NCBI GenBank assembly: GCA_009929055.1
Contig: SABI01000007.1
Span: forward strand, 1 to 26,462
Reading direction: 5' to 3'
From: Spirochaetia bacterium
GTDB taxonomy: Bacteria; Spirochaetota; Spirochaetia; Sphaerochaetales; Sphaerochaetaceae
DNA length: 26,462 nt
The translations under genes were made by a program, and so were the position numbers. Of this stretch, positions 1 to 7,338 are shown in pieces. Under the pieces are notes generated by a model, which worked only from the letters and a program-made list of their open reading frames with translations, was not told where the DNA came from and made no database searches. The stretch's first letter is position 1; each line of letters starts with the position of its first letter.

Positions 1-714
1 CTTGATGAAGTGGCAACAAAGATCATGAAAGGAAAGACGTTTGATCAGGCAACAAGTTGCTCATCAGAGAACTCAGCCCTTATCCAAGAAGAAATCTACC
101 CAGCATTTATTAAAGCTATGGAAAAACAGGGTGGGTATCTTTGTTCAAAAGAAGATAAAGAAAAGTTAGAAAAAGCAATGTGGCCTGATGGGCATACTCT
201 TAATAGAAATATTGTAGCTCAATCAGCTGCTAAGATTGCAAAGGAAGCGGGAATAGCCCTTCCTGAAGGGAAAACCTTTATCATGGCCTTAGAGAGTGGA
301 ATAGGAGAAGGATATCCACTAAGTGGAGAAAAACTTTCAGTAGTCCTCACCCTCTATACGTGGAAAACGTTTGATGAAGCCCTAGAGAAGGTAAATAAGA
401 TTACTACCTTTAGTGGAGCAGGCCACTCATGTGGGATACATACCACCAATAAAGAAAGAGTATTAAAATTATCAGAAAAAGTGAACGTTTCAAGAGTCAT
501 GGTAAACCAACCTCAATCCCTTGCAAATAGTGGTGCTTGGACAAATGGGATGCCTGTTACTTTAACCTTAGGATGTGGATCTTGGGGAGGAAATATTTCA
601 ACTGAAAATATCTCATGGAAACACCTTCTTAACACCACATGGGTAGCTTTTCCTATAAAAAGTAGACAAATTCCTGACGAAGAACTCTTTAGTGAAGAAA
701 TACGAAAAGCATAA
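1..714 (+). CDS. Acylating (CoA-dependent) aldehyde dehydrogenase, C-terminal part; 5' end outside window
   Basis: The reading frame is open from base 1, so only the last ~237 residues are present; the family is usually ~460-500 residues. The catalytic cysteine lies in TSCSSENS (bases 58-60), the position of the nucleophile in acylating aldehyde dehydrogenases. The C-terminal block FSGAGHSCGIHT…GCGSWGGN…STENISWKHLLN resembles sulfoacetaldehyde dehydrogenase SauS and the aldehyde dehydrogenase half of AdhE. Such enzymes turn an aldehyde plus CoA and NAD(P)+ into an acyl-CoA. The substrate cannot be read from this fragment: sulfoacetaldehyde, acetaldehyde, propionaldehyde and others are all possible. 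It is followed 11 nt later by an acyl-CoA carboxyltransferase gene, which suggests that the acyl-CoA product is used by that enzyme. The GTG at base 10 is not a real start because homology continues upstream of it. Confidence 0.85.
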   Translation, partial: LDEVATKIMKGKTFDQATSCSSENSALIQEEIYPAFIKAMEKQGGYLCSKEDKEKLEKAMWPDGHTLNRNIVAQSAAKIAKEAGIALPEGKTFIMALESGIGEGYPLSGEKLSVVLTLYTWKTFDEALEKVNKITTFSGAGHSCGIHTTNKERVLKLSEKVNVSRVMVNQPQSLANSGAWTNGMPVTLTLGCGSWGGNISTENISWKHLLNTTWVAFPIKSRQIPDEELFSEEIRKA

Positions 715-725
715 GAAGGGAATAT

Positions 726-2279
726 ATGACCTGTGATGAACAAACACAACTATTAGAAACCATGAAAGCCTCCGCCCTTGAGGGGGGAGGTAAAGAGAGA
801 CAAAAGAGGCAATCTGAGAAGGGAAAGCTCTCAGCTAGAGAGAGAATTAAAGAGCTCATCGATAAAGAAAGCTTTAATGAAACTCAGAAATACATAACAG
901 GTAGATCTACTAGTTGTGGATTAGACCACCATCGCCTTCCAGGGGATGGTGTAGTGACAGGAAGTGCTCTCCTTGATGGCAGACAAGTGTGGATAAGTAG
1001 CCAAGACTTTACCGTCCTTGGAGGCTCTTTAGGAGAGATGCATGCTTCTCGAATAGCCAATGCCCAAGAAGCTGCTTTGAAAACACGAAAACCTTTTATT
1101 CAAATAAACGACTCAGGTGGAGCAAGGATTCAAGAAGGAATCTACTCACTTGATGGGTATGGGAAAATCTTTAGAAACAATATTATCTCAAGTGGAGTAA
1201 TACCACAAATCTCCCTCATTCTCGGCCCTTGTGCAGGGGGGGCAGCGTACTCACCAGCCCTTACAGATTTTGTCTTTATGGTAGACCCTATAAGCCAGAT
1301 GTATATAACAGGACCCGATGTCATTAAGACAGTAACAGGGGAAGATGTCACTCATGACCAATTAGGGGGTACACTAGCTCATGCAAGTAAGAGTGGGAAT
1401 ATTCACTTTGCTTGTGAGAGTGAAAAAGATTGCTTTGCTACCCTTAAACAGTTATTGAGTTACCTCCCATCTAATTCAGATGAGAAGCCTCCAGTATTGA
1501 AGGAGAGCAAAGAGGGAAAACCTAGACTAAGTAACAAGATTTCTTCGATTCTCCCTGAGAGGATTAACAAGTCGTATGATATGAAAGAAATTATCTACGA
1601 TATAGTAGATAAAGGAGTCTTTTTAGAAGTTCAAAAAGATTTTGCTAAGAACATTATTACAGGATTTGCTCGAATAGGGGGAAGGAGTGTAGGGATTGTA
1701 GCAAATCAACCGCAAGCCCTTTCAGGAACCCTCGACATTGACTCCTCAGATAAAGGGGCTCGGTTCGTTAGAACATGTGATGTCTTTAATGTCCCTATCC
1801 TTAGTCTTGTTGATGTTCCTGGGTATATGCCTGGATTAAAACAAGAGTATGGTGGAATTATTCGTCATGGAGCAAAGATGCTCTATGCCATAGGAGATGC
1901 TACGGTACCAAAAGTATCAGTAGTCGTGAGAAAAGCATATGGTGGAGCCTATATAGCGATGGCTTCAAAGAGCCTTGGGTATGATAGAGTGATAGCCTTA
2001 TCAACAGCTTCTATTGCAGTAATGGGGGCAGAAGGGGCAGCAGAGATTATTTATCGTAAAGAGATCAATAGTTCAAGTGACCCAGCAAAAACAAGACAAG
2101 AGAAGATAGAAGAGTTTCAAAGGGAATCAATGAACCCATTTGTTGCAGCAGCAACAGGACTCGTTGATGATGTTATTGCAACAAAAGACTTGAGAAATGA
2201 ACTTATCTACTCCTTTGAATACCTAAGTGATAAACAAGAAATACGCCCAAAGAGAAAACATGGCAATATGCCTTTATAG
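726..2279 (+). CDS. Acyl-CoA carboxyltransferase (propionyl-CoA carboxylase beta / methylmalonyl-CoA decarboxylase alpha type)
   Basis: 517 residues, the normal length for the family. It has both crotonase-fold halves. The N-terminal half carries NDSGGARIQEG and the oxyanion/CoA site GPCAGGAAYSPAL. The C-terminal half carries the biotin-side block (QPQALSGTLDIDSSDKGARF, LVDVPGYMPG, KAYGGAYIAM, MGAEGAAEI) and the typical tail KHGNMPL. The family moves CO2 between biotin and an acyl-CoA, as propionyl-CoA carboxylase beta chain, as a sodium-pumping methylmalonyl-CoA decarboxylase subunit, or in transcarboxylase. Sequence alone does not decide between these. No biotin carboxylase, biotin carrier or membrane decarboxylase subunit lies in the window, so partners must be elsewhere. 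The start has the SD AGAAGGG 5-6 nt upstream. It is probably co-transcribed with the aldehyde dehydrogenase. Confidence 0.9.
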   Translation: MTCDEQTQLLETMKASALEGGGKERQKRQSEKGKLSARERIKELIDKESFNETQKYITGRSTSCGLDHHRLPGDGVVTGSALLDGRQVWISSQDFTVLGGSLGEMHASRIANAQEAALKTRKPFIQINDSGGARIQEGIYSLDGYGKIFRNNIISSGVIPQISLILGPCAGGAAYSPALTDFVFMVDPISQMYITGPDVIKTVTGEDVTHDQLGGTLAHASKSGNIHFACESEKDCFATLKQLLSYLPSNSDEKPPVLKESKEGKPRLSNKISSILPERINKSYDMKEIIYDIVDKGVFLEVQKDFAKNIITGFARIGGRSVGIVANQPQALSGTLDIDSSDKGARFVRTCDVFNVPILSLVDVPGYMPGLKQEYGGIIRHGAKMLYAIGDATVPKVSVVVRKAYGGAYIAMASKSLGYDRVIALSTASIAVMGAEGAAEIIYRKEINSSSDPAKTRQEKIEEFQRESMNPFVAAATGLVDDVIATKDLRNELIYSFEYLSDKQEIRPKRKHGNMPL

Positions 2280-2294
2280 GAGAATGAGATTAGC

Positions 2295-2945
2295 TTATTT
2301 AAGGGGGAGTACATCGAGGATGTACTCCTTTGTTTCCATAAGGTCAGTTTTAAAGCTACTGACAAGAGTTTGTTCATCTTGACTTTTAAAGGACTCAAAC
2401 ATTAATTCATGGACAGCAAAATTTGTGAATATTTTTGACCCTGGAGCATGTATTCCAAAATATGGGGCGAGTCTAAGCCATAAGTTATTCACAATATCTA
2501 AAGTAATAGAGCTGTTGGTGTTTTCATACATAGTAAAATGAAATTCTTTATTCCACTTCAAGAAGTGTTTTGTATTTGAATTTGCTACACTCATCTTCTT
2601 TAGAGCATTTTCAAGTTTATGTTCTATTCTCTTACTTCCCCTTAAGCAGCTTTCTCGAACAAGGTCAGTTTCATGATGGAATCGTAAATTAAAGATCTCT
2701 ATAATCTGCTCTCTTGTAAGGGTATTAATACTCATTTTCTTATTACTTTCTATGATAATTACTTTTTCAGTTTCAAACTGCCACAAAGCTTCTCGAACAG
2801 GCATAATACTCACACCGAGCTTATCAGCAAGAGTTCTAAGGGAAAAACTCTCCCCGGGCTCCATTTCTGCTGACATTATTGACTCTCTAATCTGGTCATA
2901 TACCTTTTGTCGTAGTGTTTTAGTTTCAATTTTGCTTATAGGCAT
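2295..2945 (-). CDS. GntR-family transcriptional regulator with FCD domain (regulator 1)
   Basis: 216 residues, usual FadR/FCD size. The N-terminal winged helix-turn-helix spans about residues 10-75 (LRTLADKLGVSIMPVREAL). The all-helical FCD ligand domain covers about 80-210. FCD proteins normally bind a metal with Asp-x3-His plus two later His. Here the first position is Asn132 (NKEFH), His136 and His179 are kept, and the last His position, 22 residues after His179, is Asp201. The metal site is therefore altered, unlike in the other two GntR proteins of this window. It is divergent from the transaldolase-like/zinc-dehydrogenase operon, which it probably controls, and convergent with the carboxyltransferase gene. 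The ATG start has only a weak SD (GGAAAA). Confidence 0.88.
   Translation of the reverse strand: MPISKIETKTLRQKVYDQIRESIMSAEMEPGESFSLRTLADKLGVSIMPVREALWQFETEKVIIIESNKKMSINTLTREQIIEIFNLRFHHETDLVRESCLRGSKRIEHKLENALKKMSVANSNTKHFLKWNKEFHFTMYENTNSSITLDIVNNLWLRLAPYFGIHAPGSKIFTNFAVHELMFESFKSQDEQTLVSSFKTDLMETKEYILDVLPLK
2306..2335. terminator. Hairpin terminator, probably acting on the carboxyltransferase operon
   Basis: A perfect 10-bp stem GGAGTACATC / GATGTACTCC (2306-2315 and 2319-2328) closes on a 3-nt loop GAG and is followed by TTTGTTT on the plus strand. It lies 27 nt after the carboxyltransferase stop. It also lies inside the last codons of the convergent GntR gene (stop at 2295), so the same bases encode protein and form the hairpin. 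Confidence 0.7.
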
Positions 2946-3078
2946 GTTGTTTTTCCATTTATTTTATCCGTGATACATTATAATATATATTCAATTCAGT
3001 ACTATGTAAAGAAGAGTATTCTATTAGTAGCCAATAATCCCTTATTTTATCTCTACTATATCTTTATGAAGATGAGCT

Positions 3079-3137
3079 TTACAGGTAAACTGTTATCACA
3101 TATATTTTATACCTTGACTTAATTCTATTACAGGTTA
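3079..3137. promoter_or_regulatory. Two operator-like repeats TTACAGGTWA
   Basis: TTACAGGTAA (3079-3088) has perfect dyad arms TTAC/GTAA around AG. A near copy, TTACAGGTTA (3128-3137), lies 49 bp downstream, between the -35 and -10 of the promoter for the transaldolase-like gene. AC…GT half sites in dyads are usual for GntR operators. The divergent GntR regulator 1 is the obvious candidate ligand (inference). Confidence 0.4.
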
Positions 3138-3141
3138 CAAT
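3114..3141 (+). promoter_or_regulatory. Sigma70-type promoter for the transaldolase-like/zinc dehydrogenase operon
   Basis: The -35 box TTGACT (3114-3119), a 16-bp spacer and the -10 box TACAAT (3136-3141) sit 35 bp before the start codon at 3176. An operator-like TTACAGGTTA overlaps the spacer and the -10. SD AAGGAG is at 3163-3168. Confidence 0.6.
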
Positions 3142-3175
3142 AAATAAATAATAAAAATGAGTAAGGAGAACTTCG

Positions 3176-4261
3176 ATGAAAGAGAGAGGGAAAACCCCAT
3201 TGGCACATATGGCCGAGACAACTGAAACTGAGTTTTGGAATGATTCTTGTTCCTTCAGTGAACTTAAATATGCAATAGAGCATGGAGCGGTTGGAGCAAC
3301 GACGAACCCTGTTATTGTGGGGGATGTATTAAAGAAAGAGCTTCCTTTATGGAAAGAGAGTATAGAGAATTTAATTAAAGAAAATCCTGATTCTAACTAC
3401 GAAGATATCGCTTGGATGCTTAATGAAATGATGGCAGTAGAAGCTGGGAAGTTATTGCTTCCAATATTTCATGCTTCAAAAGGGAAGAAAGGGAGAATTT
3501 CAATCCAAACAAATGCTAAGTATTATAAATCTTGGAAAGAGATGACCGATCAAGCTGTTTATTTTAACACTCTTGCCCCTAATATGCAGGTGAAGATGCC
3601 AGCTACAAAAGCTGGAATAAAGGCAATGGAGGAGGCGACCGCACAGGGAGTGAGTATTAATGCCACAGTGAGCTTTACTGTCGCCCAAGCTCTCGCTGTA
3701 GGTGAAGCTGTTGAGAAAGGATTAAAAAGAGCTGTAGAGAATGGAATAGATATCTCTACTATGAGTCCTATTTGTACCATTATGGTAGGCCGCCTTGATG
3801 ACTGGGTGAGAATATCAGGAGATAAGAGTGGGGTGATTACCACTCCAGGATATATTGATTGGGCAGGGGTTGCTGCATTCAAAAGAGCCTATTCGATATT
3901 TAACGAAAGAGGATATAGAACACGACTCCTTTCTGCCGCTTATAGAAATCATCTCCACTGGTCTGCTCTTATTGGGGGGAAAGTTTCTATGACAATCCCT
4001 TACGGATGGCAGGTTAAATTTAATAATTCAGATATAGAAGTAAAACATGCTATTGACACTCCAGTCGAAGAACATATTATAGAAGAACTCATGAGTAAAT
4101 ACCCAGAATTTGTCAAAGGGTACGAACCTGATGGCCTCTCAATTGAAGAGTTTGATTCATATGGAGCTGTAGTGAGGACCTTACGTTCATTTATTAGTGG
4201 ATATGAAGGGATGTTAGGGATTATTCGGGACTTTATGCTTCCCAACCCTGATGTGAAATAG
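3176..4261 (+). CDS. Transaldolase-family protein
   Basis: 361 residues. It is a transaldolase-type TIM barrel: the N-terminal strand motif ATTNPVIV (TTNP at 42-45), the Schiff-base lysine in QVKMPAT (Lys140), then INATVSFTVAQAL (161-173), GRLDDWV (205-211) and SAAYRN (253-258). The layout matches transaldolase/fructose-6-phosphate aldolase enzymes, which transfer or release a three-carbon ketol unit through a lysine imine. It does not look like a housekeeping TalB, and its real substrate is not known. The same motif set occurs in the longer protein at 13430-15133, so the two are distant paralogues. It is co-transcribed with the zinc dehydrogenase 20 nt downstream and probably controlled by the divergent GntR. 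Start chosen at the ATG with SD AAGGAG 7 nt upstream. Confidence 0.82.
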   Translation: MKERGKTPLAHMAETTETEFWNDSCSFSELKYAIEHGAVGATTNPVIVGDVLKKELPLWKESIENLIKENPDSNYEDIAWMLNEMMAVEAGKLLLPIFHASKGKKGRISIQTNAKYYKSWKEMTDQAVYFNTLAPNMQVKMPATKAGIKAMEEATAQGVSINATVSFTVAQALAVGEAVEKGLKRAVENGIDISTMSPICTIMVGRLDDWVRISGDKSGVITTPGYIDWAGVAAFKRAYSIFNERGYRTRLLSAAYRNHLHWSALIGGKVSMTIPYGWQVKFNNSDIEVKHAIDTPVEEHIIEELMSKYPEFVKGYEPDGLSIEEFDSYGAVVRTLRSFISGYEGMLGIIRDFMLPNPDVK

Positions 4262-4280
4262 AAGTAGAAAAGGAAACAAA

Positions 4281-5306
4281 ATGAAGGGATTTAGAATAAA
4301 TGAGCCAGGGAATGTGAGTGTCGTCGACAACCTTTCCATGCCTATCATGAAAGAAGATGAAGTTCTTATTGAAATAAAAAGGGTTGGGTTTTGTGGAACT
4401 GACCTAAATACCTACAGAGGGAGAAACCCACTCATTAAGTTTCCCCTCATCCCTGGACACGAAGTTTCTGGTGTGATAGCAAAAATGGGCTCTAATGTAC
4501 CAAAAGAATACACTATTGGTGACAGAGTTTCTGTTCTTCCCTATACAAATTGTGGAGTTTGTTCATCCTGCCTTGTTGGTAGGGTGAATGCTTGCAAAGA
4601 TAATCAAACCTTTGGTGTTCAGCGTGATGGGGCAATGGTGGAATATATTAGTGTTCCTTACCAAAAGATTATTAGTGGACTAAATTCTCTCACTTTTGAA
4701 TCAATTGCGATAGTAGAGCCTCTAGCAGTAGGGTTCCATGCGGCACGGCGATTGAATCCTAATAATGGGGATATTGTCCTTGTATTTGGGTGTGGAATGG
4801 TAGGTCTTGGTGCTATTGCGAACCTTTCGATCCTTGGAGCCAAAGTAATTGCGGTAGATATTGATGATGAAAAATTAGATATTGCTACCTCTTGTGGTGC
4901 GACCTATACAATTAACTCTTCAACTCAAGACCTTCAAAAAGAAGTATTGAACATTACTAACAACCATGGACCTGTAGGGGTGGTTGAAGCTATTGGACTT
5001 GTAGAAACATATAAACTTGCAGTAGATATTGTCTCCTATGCAGGAAAAGTTGTCTATGTAGGATACGCAAATCAGCCAGTAGATTTTATTACTAAGCAAT
5101 TTGTCTTGAAAGAAATTGAGATTCGTGGATCACGAAATGCTGTGAAACAAGATTTCAGCGATGTTCTTATGGCAATGAAAGATGGGAAAATCCCTAGTGA
5201 AAAACTTATTAGCAAAGTTGTTCCGTTAATTAAAGCACCTTCTGCCCTTAAAGAGTGGAGCGATAACCCAGGGAAAATATCAAAAATACTCGTATCGTTT
5301 GAGTGA
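4281..5306 (+). CDS. Zinc-dependent alcohol/polyol dehydrogenase (MDR family)
   Basis: 341 residues, the usual length for sorbitol-, threonine- or idonate-dehydrogenase relatives. Catalytic zinc ligands: Cys38 (GFCGTD), His60-Glu61 (PGHE) and probably Glu146 (VEPLAV). Structural zinc: Cys91, Cys94, Cys97, Cys105. The Rossmann glycine motif is FGCGMVG (169-175), and Asp residues after the second strand (AVDIDDEK) favour NAD over NADP. Members oxidise a secondary alcohol of a polyol or sugar acid to the ketone, or the reverse. It follows a transaldolase-family gene by 20 nt, so it probably makes the keto-sugar substrate for that enzyme or reduces its product (inference). Exact substrate unknown. 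Confidence 0.88.
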   Translation: MKGFRINEPGNVSVVDNLSMPIMKEDEVLIEIKRVGFCGTDLNTYRGRNPLIKFPLIPGHEVSGVIAKMGSNVPKEYTIGDRVSVLPYTNCGVCSSCLVGRVNACKDNQTFGVQRDGAMVEYISVPYQKIISGLNSLTFESIAIVEPLAVGFHAARRLNPNNGDIVLVFGCGMVGLGAIANLSILGAKVIAVDIDDEKLDIATSCGATYTINSSTQDLQKEVLNITNNHGPVGVVEAIGLVETYKLAVDIVSYAGKVVYVGYANQPVDFITKQFVLKEIEIRGSRNAVKQDFSDVLMAMKDGKIPSEKLISKVVPLIKAPSALKEWSDNPGKISKILVSFE

Positions 5307-5312
5307 TAATCT

Positions 5313-5346
5313 CTCTAGGTTAGTGAATTATTTCACTAACCTAGAG
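5313..5346. repeat. 15-bp perfect inverted repeat (hairpin) after the zinc dehydrogenase gene
   Basis: Arms CTCTAGGTTAGTGAA (5313-5327) and TTCACTAACCTAGAG (5332-5346) flank the loop TTAT. It starts 7 nt after the stop codon. No T-run follows (next bases TGTAAATGAG), so it is not a textbook rho-independent terminator. It may protect the mRNA 3' end, or be a terminator of the U-poor type. Confidence 0.6.
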
Positions 5347-5585
5347 TGTAAATGAGAATCTTCTCTTCTATCTAAGAGTATTTCTATTTTCAATTCTTTG
5401 TCATAAATTTTGTGAAAAAGTTGATTAATTCGAGAAAAACTCTAAAAATTAGAAATTATTAAAAAAATATTATCCCTCAATTCTATCCTTAATATTGCCA
5501 ATATTTTCGACCTATTAAGTTAATTTCTTATATTATGAATAAATAATTATTTACATAAAAAGTATAATTTCTATGAAAATAAGGA
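5347..5585. other. AT-rich intergenic stretch, no gene seen
   Basis: Between the inverted repeat and the promoter of the long operon lie ~240 very AT-rich bases with A- and T-tracts (for example around 5390-5470). I see no credible coding frame with an SD. The A/T tracts just upstream of the promoter could act as UP-element or bent DNA (inference). Confidence 0.5.
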
Positions 5586-5613
5586 TTGACATATCCTATA
5601 TCGGTGTTAATAT
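5586..5613 (+). promoter_or_regulatory. Promoter of the TRAP/epimerase operon
   Basis: Consensus -35 TTGACA (5586-5591), 16-bp spacer and -10 TAATAT (5608-5613) preceded by an extended TGT (5605-5607). The operator-like ATGGTATAC lies right after it, at the predicted transcription start. SD AAAGGAG (5630-5636) then serves the ATG at 5642. Confidence 0.6.
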
Positions 5614-5625
5614 ATGGTATACAAT
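5614..5625. promoter_or_regulatory. Operator-like GTATAC site 1 (ATGGTATACAAT)
   Basis: The core GTATAC is a palindrome of the GT…AC type bound by many GntR proteins. The 9-mer ATGGTATAC is shared with sites at 17849 and 21975. Here it sits at the predicted transcription start rather than at the -10, as expected for a repressor site. It could also act as a separate extended -10 (TGG-TATACA). Confidence 0.4.
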
Positions 5626-5641
5626 TTTTAAAGGAGTTTTT

Positions 5642-6667
5642 ATGAAACGAATTACAGTTCTCTTACTCGTAATGGTTTTAGCTTTTTCTGTTGTCTTTGC
5701 TCAAGGACAGGGAGAGACAGGAAAAAAAGAACAAGTGAAAATGAATATTCAACACAACCTTCCTAAGACAGAAACATGGCAGGTCGGTTTTGAATTTATT
5801 CAAAGTGAAATGATGAAGAGATTCCCAGATCAAATTTCTTCAACAATCTATCCTAATGGACAGCTTGCAAATAACAACTGGGCAACTATTTTTGAACAAA
5901 CACAAGAAAACGTTGTACAGATGGCTTGTGAATCACAAGTAACATTAGCTAGCTTAGTTCCAGAACTTTTTTCACTAAGTACCCCTTTCATGTTTGAAAA
6001 CATGGAACACGTTCTTAGATTCATGGATCAAAAACCTGCTTTTGTTGACCAATGGTTTGCAAAATTAGAAACAAAGAACCTTAAAGTTATCACCTACTGG
6101 CCAAGAGCTCCTCGACAATTGCTTAACTCAGTACGCCCTATAGTTGTTCCTAGTGACATTGAAGGTATGCGTTTCCGTGTTCCTGCTATGGATCTTTTTG
6201 TAACAACATTCCAAGCAATGAAAGCTAATCCAGTACCACTTCCTTCAGGTGAAATTTACACAGCAATGCAACTTGGTACCGTTAGTGGTGAAGACAATGC
6301 TTTATCAACAGTTTATTCAACAAGAACATATGAACAAGGTAAGTACATGAACGTATGGAACTACATGGGCGATGGTGTACTCGTTGTTGTAAATAAAGAT
6401 TGGTATGATGGTCTTTCTGACGAATTCAGAACTGCACTTTTAGAAGTTGCTGCAGACTCAACTGCTGTTGTTCTCAATAGCACAATTGAACGAGAAAAGA
6501 TTGCTCGTGATGCAATGAGCAAAGCTGGAATTACGTTCACCGATTTTACTCCTGAAATGAAAAAACCTTGGAGAGCCTTAATGGATCCTGCATACGCAGC
6601 TATTAAGAAAACCATTGGTGAAAAATCATGGAATGAACTCGTTGCCCTTGCAGATGCAACTCGCTAA
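5642..6667 (+). CDS. dctP: TRAP transporter substrate-binding protein (DctP family)
   Basis: 341 residues counted from the ATG at 5642. It has a signal peptide: a basic start (MKR), a hydrophobic core (residues 4-18) and a likely cut after VFA (residue 20), so it is periplasmic. No lipobox cysteine is seen. The DctP fold block GMRFRVP (Arg179) holds the conserved arginine that pairs with the substrate carboxylate in this family; Arg155 and Arg158 lie in the preceding block. The substrate is therefore probably an organic or sugar acid. An earlier in-frame ATG at 5573 lies upstream of the promoter and lacks an SD, so it was rejected. It heads the long operon; a hairpin separates it from dctQ. 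Confidence 0.93.
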   Translation: MKRITVLLLVMVLAFSVVFAQGQGETGKKEQVKMNIQHNLPKTETWQVGFEFIQSEMMKRFPDQISSTIYPNGQLANNNWATIFEQTQENVVQMACESQVTLASLVPELFSLSTPFMFENMEHVLRFMDQKPAFVDQWFAKLETKNLKVITYWPRAPRQLLNSVRPIVVPSDIEGMRFRVPAMDLFVTTFQAMKANPVPLPSGEIYTAMQLGTVSGEDNALSTVYSTRTYEQGKYMNVWNYMGDGVLVVVNKDWYDGLSDEFRTALLEVAADSTAVVLNSTIEREKIARDAMSKAGITFTDFTPEMKKPWRALMDPAYAAIKKTIGEKSWNELVALADATR

Positions 6668-6696
6668 AGCATATTTGTAACGAAATGTAATAATTG

Positions 6697-6727
6697 TAGG
6701 AATGCTTTGCTAGTCGAAGCATTCCTA
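6697..6727. repeat. Intercistronic hairpin between dctP and dctQ
   Basis: An 11-bp perfect stem TAGGAATGCTT / AAGCATTCCTA (6697-6707, 6717-6727) has a 9-nt loop TGCTAGTCG. No T-run follows, so read-through is expected. Such hairpins often stabilise the upstream binding-protein message relative to the membrane genes. A similar hairpin sits at the same place in the second TRAP operon. Confidence 0.65.
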
Positions 6728-6756
6728 TACTAATGATTAGAGTGAGGGAATTTCCT

Positions 6757-7338
6757 ATGGAAAAAAACAAACTTAGTGCCAAGTATCTCTTGAGAAACCC
6801 AGAATATGCAATTGCTCCAACTTTTTTAGTTGTTATATTGCTTTCTGCTATTATTCAAGTGTTTAACCGAATGATTCCATCGCTTAGAGCGCCATGGACT
6901 CTAGAACTCATCACCTATCTGTTTGCTGGACTTGTGTGGGTAGGAATTGCTTTAGCAATACACGACGATTCACACGTTGGAATTAAAACAGTCTATCAAA
7001 AGTTTCCAAAAAAAATCAGAAAAGGGGTAAAAATTATCCATATGATTCTTTTTGGGCTCATGATGATCATTTTTGGCTATCTTGGTTTGATGTCATTACT
7101 AAGCTATGTGAGACGAGGACAAACTACTCCCGCTCTTCATGCACCACTGTGGCTTATGCGCTCTCCCATTATTATTGGAGCTTTGTTATCTGTCTATCGC
7201 TTGGGTGAAAGAATTATGATGATCTTTAAAGATACTGACCCAGAATTTTTGTATGAAATTCCTGTAGGATTAGAAGATTTACCTATAGAAGAGTTAATTG
7301 AAAAAGGATTTATAGAAGTAAAAGGAGATAAAGAATGA
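6757..7338 (+). CDS. dctQ: TRAP transporter small permease (DctQ family)
   Basis: 193 residues, four hydrophobic segments expected of DctQ. The diagnostic middle block is APWTLELITYLFAGLVWVG…HDDSHVGI. It forms the small membrane subunit that pairs with DctM to carry the substrate delivered by DctP, driven by an ion gradient. The start is taken at 6757 (MEKNKLS) because GAGGG lies 8 nt upstream; the in-frame ATG at 6733 has no SD and adds only eight residues. It overlaps dctM by 4 nt (ATGA), which suggests translational coupling. Confidence 0.9.
   Translation: MEKNKLSAKYLLRNPEYAIAPTFLVVILLSAIIQVFNRMIPSLRAPWTLELITYLFAGLVWVGIALAIHDDSHVGIKTVYQKFPKKIRKGVKIIHMILFGLMMIIFGYLGLMSLLSYVRRGQTTPALHAPLWLMRSPIIIGALLSVYRLGERIMMIFKDTDPEFLYEIPVGLEDLPIEELIEKGFIEVKGDKE

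Noticed and set aside
513..749. Minus-strand open frames opposite real genes (also 1142-1351, 7502-7888, 9211-9577 and others)
   Set aside because: They lie antisense to strongly supported genes, lack SD sites and show no family motifs.
1..2279. Bacterial microcompartment locus around the acylating aldehyde dehydrogenase
   Set aside because: No shell protein, encapsulation peptide or diol dehydratase gene in the window; the N-terminus of the dehydrogenase is not visible.
5573..5641. Upstream in-frame ATG that would extend the first DctP by 23 residues
   Set aside because: It lies before the promoter, has no SD, and would bury the clear signal peptide that starts at 5642.
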